Shown here: one piece after another, positions 6,135-7,738 of the stretch
Layout: every line of letters begins with the position of its first letter
Numbering within the stretch: position 1 is the stretch's first letter
Source: Deferribacteraceae bacterium
GTDB lineage: Bacteria > Chrysiogenota > Deferribacteres > Deferribacterales > JAISNW01
Length of the DNA: 7,738 bases
NCBI GenBank assembly: GCA_031276055.1
Contig: JAISNW010000197.1
Coordinates: 1-7,738, forward strand
Direction: 5' to 3'
Position numbers and translations under genes: made by a program
The notes under the pieces: model-generated
Database searches by the model: none
What the model was told of the DNA's origin: nothing
The model's input: the letters and a program-made list of their open reading frames with translations, nothing else

Positions 6135-6154
6135 AGGGGGCTTTATCGCCCCTT
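6135..6154 (+). terminator. Small GC hairpin after atpE
   Basis: A stem with a GGGGC/GCCCC core, extendable by a G-T and an A-T pair, and a six-base TTTATC loop. It starts 9 bp after the atpE stop. It lacks a clear T run (TTAAAAG follows), so it may pause polymerase or protect the mRNA 3' end, with the stronger hairpin 23 bp later doing the terminating. Confidence 0.5.
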
Positions 6155-6176
6155 AAAAGTTGTTGCAGAGAATGTG

Positions 6177-6202
6177 AAAAGCCCTTATTTCTAAGGGCTT
6201 TT
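6177..6202 (+). terminator. Intrinsic terminator of the atpB-atpE unit
   Basis: A perfect 11-bp stem, AAAAGCCCTTA and its complement, around a TTTC loop. The 3' arm ends in GGGCTTTT, the classic GC stem plus U-tract. The A-rich 5' side makes it bidirectional in form. It closes the atpB-atpE transcription unit. Confidence 0.9.
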
Positions 6203-6520
6203 AATTCGTCAAATGAGCAATTGTAAAGATTTGCTTGATGATTTAGACTACCCCCTTGCACGCAAACCTTGTCTTTTTGCTTTGCAAAAAGAGCAAGGGT
6301 GAAGGGGAATTCCGGAGCATCCACCCCTTGCACTTAGCAAGCTGCGACTGGGCGCGTCAGATGAAAAAAGAGGGCGGTTGCGTCATCTCCGGCTTTCAGA
6401 GCAAGATAGACGTGATGTTTTTGACCCTCGCCCTAATGCGCAATCAGTTTGTTCATCAACAACAAGCTGCAAAGCGGGAAACGAAACAAGAGATAAAAAT
6501 TTACACACTTTTTTAGGCAA
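6203..6520. other. Gene-free spacer with hairpin and repeats, unassigned
   Basis: I find no credible gene here. An 86-codon open frame on the plus strand (6256-6516) needs a TTG start, has no ribosome-binding site and resembles nothing I know. The stretch holds a long stem-loop at 6267-6298, a 10-bp direct repeat CCCCTTGCAC (6252-6261 and 6324-6333), an inverse GCAAGGG at 6293-6299, and a small CTTGC/GCAAG hairpin at 6329-6342. It is GC-richer than the other spacers in the window. It could be a decayed gene, a dispersed intergenic repeat or a structured RNA; the sequence alone does not decide. Confidence 0.4.
6267..6298. repeat. Long stem-loop in the atpE downstream spacer
   Basis: The arms at 6267-6280 and 6284-6298 form 14 base pairs with a TTT loop and one bulged G (6293). 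The inner eight pairs, CTTTTTGC and GCAAAAAG, are perfect. There is no T-run after either end, so it is not a standard terminator. It lies 65 bp past the atpE terminator and about 220 bp before the next promoter. Confidence 0.6.
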
Positions 6521-6549
6521 TTGACAGAACTGTTTTTTATCCTTAGAAT
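6521..6549 (+). promoter_or_regulatory. Near-consensus sigma-70 promoter
   Basis: A perfect -35 TTGACA (6521-6526), a 17-bp spacer and a -10 TAGAAT (6544-6549; 5 of 6 matches). The likely start is the A at about 6557, giving a leader of only about 17 nt to the ATG at 6574. This is the strongest sigma-70-type match in the window, and it drives the DUF2461 gene and probably the ligase gene after it. Confidence 0.85.
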
Positions 6550-6573
6550 ACACTCTAGCTTTATGGGGTGGTT

Positions 6574-7287
6574 ATGGGGAAGTTTAATGGTTTTCCTAAA
6601 GAGTTTGTCGTATTCTTAAAAGAGCTGGCGGAGAACAATAATAGAGAGTGGTATAATAAACATAGGGATGACTATAAAACCTATTGCGCAGAGCCGTCTT
6701 TCTTATTTATAGATGCGTTGGGAGCACAGCTTGCAAAATATGTAAAAAACCTTGCCTATGAAGCAAAGGTTGACCGCTCTTTATTTAGAATATATAAAGA
6801 TACTCGTTTTTCTAGGGATAAATCCCCTTACAAAACCCACTTGGGCATCCTCTTCTGGCTTGATTTTTTCCCTGTAAAACATGAAAACCCCGGTTTTTAT
6901 ATTCAGTTGGAGCGGGAGAATATTATCCTTGCAACAGGGAGTTGGTTTCTCATCCCCCCGGTGCTGCTTGAATTCCGCTCGTCTCTTTTAGATAAAAAGG
7001 CGGGCGCTGAATTCACAAAGGTGTTGAAAAAGTTTGAGAAAGATAGAGTTGATATAGTCGGCGAAAACCCCCTAAAGCAGCCGCCCGCCGGTTTTCCTAA
7101 AGATCACCCGCTTGCTGAATATGCAAAATATAGAGGGATATATGCCAACTATTCGGAGTTTGGGCTCGCTGACATTGTATTCAGCAGAGATTTTATCGAT
7201 TACGCCCTTACATTTTTTATAAAAACCATCCCTCTGCTCAACTGGTTAGGCGCTCTTACGCAGAGGGCGGCAAATAAAGCTAAGTAA
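6574..7287 (+). CDS. DUF2461 (TIGR02453) family protein
   Basis: A conserved bacterial family of about 220-240 residues with no established biochemical role. Counting from ATG 6574 the protein has 237 residues. Family hallmarks are visible: an N-terminal FNGFPKEFVVFLKELAENNNREWYNKH region, the strongly conserved RSLFRIYKDTRFSRDKSPYKTH block near residues 69-90, and a C-terminal PAGFPKDHPLAEYAKYRG segment. There is no signal peptide or membrane helix, so it is probably cytoplasmic. A GTG at 6568 is in frame two codons earlier, but the only ribosome-binding-like stretch (GGGGTGG, 6565-6571) overlaps it, so ATG 6574 is preferred. It is the first gene after a near-consensus promoter, and the acyl-CoA ligase gene starts 21 bp after its stop. 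Shared transcription is likely; shared function is not shown. Confidence 0.9.
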   Translation: MGKFNGFPKEFVVFLKELAENNNREWYNKHRDDYKTYCAEPSFLFIDALGAQLAKYVKNLAYEAKVDRSLFRIYKDTRFSRDKSPYKTHLGILFWLDFFPVKHENPGFYIQLERENIILATGSWFLIPPVLLEFRSSLLDKKAGAEFTKVLKKFEKDRVDIVGENPLKQPPAGFPKDHPLAEYAKYRGIYANYSEFGLADIVFSRDFIDYALTFFIKTIPLLNWLGALTQRAANKAK

Positions 7288-7308
7288 ACTTTAGGAGATA
7301 TATTAAAA

Positions 7309-7738
7309 ATGCCATCGACGGAATTAAACTATAACAACCTTTCAGAGCTTATCAGCAAGAACGCCAGAAAGCATCCTGATAAACCTGCAATCTTCTTTAA
7401 GGATGCCCTTTACACATATTCAAAAGTTGAGGAGATAGTCAGGCACACAGCGGGCGTTCTCTATAAAAATGGGGTGCGCTTTGGAGATAGGGTGGCTATC
7501 TTGCTGGAGAACAGCCCAGAGTTCATCTTCGCCTATATAAGCATTGTAAAGATAGGGGCGGTGGCTGTTCCTACAAATGTATTCTTAAAAGAGGTGGAGA
7601 TAGCTTCTAACTTAAATGACTGTTCCGCCGAATATATAATTACATCTAATACCTTTGCAGAGCGTGTAGTCCAGCTGCCTAAATTGATCCTTGATCTAAA
7701 AAAGATATTCACCTTCACGAAGGCGTCTTTTGATTCTG
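7309..7738 (+). CDS. AMP-forming acyl-CoA ligase-like protein, N-terminal part
   Basis: My translation gives 143 codons open to the right edge. The N-terminal pattern is that of the ANL superfamily (AMP-forming acyl-CoA synthetases): LSELISKNARKHPDKPAIFF (11-30), a TYSKVEEIVRHTAGVLYKNGV helix region, GDRVAILLENSPEF (60-73) and IVKIGAVAVPTNVFLKEVEI (79-98). The phosphate-binding loop, the adenylate motifs and the substrate pocket are outside the window, so the substrate cannot be told. A fatty-acid or aromatic-acid CoA ligase is most likely. These enzymes activate a carboxylic acid with ATP to an acyl-AMP and transfer it to CoA. AGGAG at 7293-7297, 11 nt before the ATG, supports the start. It follows the DUF2461 gene by 21 bp with no terminator between. 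Confidence 0.88.
   Translation, partial: MPSTELNYNNLSELISKNARKHPDKPAIFFKDALYTYSKVEEIVRHTAGVLYKNGVRFGDRVAILLENSPEFIFAYISIVKIGAVAVPTNVFLKEVEIASNLNDCSAEYIITSNTFAERVVQLPKLILDLKKIFTFTKASFDS

Noticed and set aside
6076..6333. 85-codon minus-strand open frame overlapping the atpE end
   Set aside because: It runs antisense through the atpE C-terminus and both terminator hairpins and shows no family signature.
6256..6516. 86-codon plus-strand open frame in the atpE/DUF2461 spacer
   Set aside because: It needs a TTG start, has no Shine-Dalgarno, runs through the stem-loop and repeats, and shows no recognisable domain. It is reported only as part of the unassigned spacer.
1..7738. parS centromere site near parAB
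   Set aside because: I looked for TGTTNCACGTGAAACA-like palindromes on both strands and saw none. The site is presumably elsewhere on the chromosome.
1..7738. CRISPR arrays, tRNA or rRNA genes, transposases, phage genes
   Set aside because: No regularly spaced repeats, no recognisable tRNA or rRNA sequence and no mobile-element protein found by reading both strands.

Overview
The window is ordinary bacterial chromosome with dense, mostly operonic genes, Shine-Dalgarno sites and intrinsic terminators. Several traits point to a Gram-negative lineage of the Desulfobacterota/Nitrospirota kind: a parA-parB-bactofilin-tpiA run, atpB-atpE as a separate pair, a c subunit with a signal-like N-terminus, a sigma-54 promoter, and frequent ATA (Ile) and AGG (Arg) codons. 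This placement is an inference from gene content, not a phylogenetic result.

Left part, minus strand (1-2476): one tightly packed operon read right to left. It runs parA (chromosome-partition ATPase), parB (CTP-dependent centromere clamp, overlapping parA by 4 bp), a bactofilin (4 bp after parB) and tpiA (triosephosphate isomerase, running off the left edge). A good sigma-70-type promoter for it lies at 2525-2553.

Divergent control region (2477-2719): AT-rich. Besides the parA promoter it holds a perfect 8-bp-arm palindrome (2574-2593), a second imperfect inverted repeat (2607-2635) and a near-perfect sigma-54 (-24/-12) promoter (2664-2678) about 30 nt upstream of the next gene's ribosome-binding region. 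The spacing suggests an enhancer-binding-protein site about 106 bp upstream of the transcription start.

Middle, plus strand: a full-length type III glutamine synthetase (glnN, 708 aa), closed by a strong hairpin terminator at 4935-4961. Its sigma-54 promoter suggests nitrogen-responsive expression. Next come atpB and atpE, the a and c subunits of the F-type ATP synthase Fo motor, with their own promoter and terminator. No other ATP synthase genes are visible here.

Right part: a 360-bp stretch without a credible gene (6203-6567), which holds a long stem-loop and a 10-bp direct repeat that I cannot assign. It ends in a near-consensus sigma-70 promoter that drives a DUF2461-family protein. Twenty-one bases later an AMP-forming acyl-CoA ligase-like gene begins and runs off the right edge.

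Most genes belong to well-known families. The points most worth a second look are the sigma-54/palindrome control of GSIII, the bactofilin inside the par operon, the signal-peptide-bearing c subunit, and the unexplained structured spacer at 6203-6520. I see no clear sign of a wholly new system.
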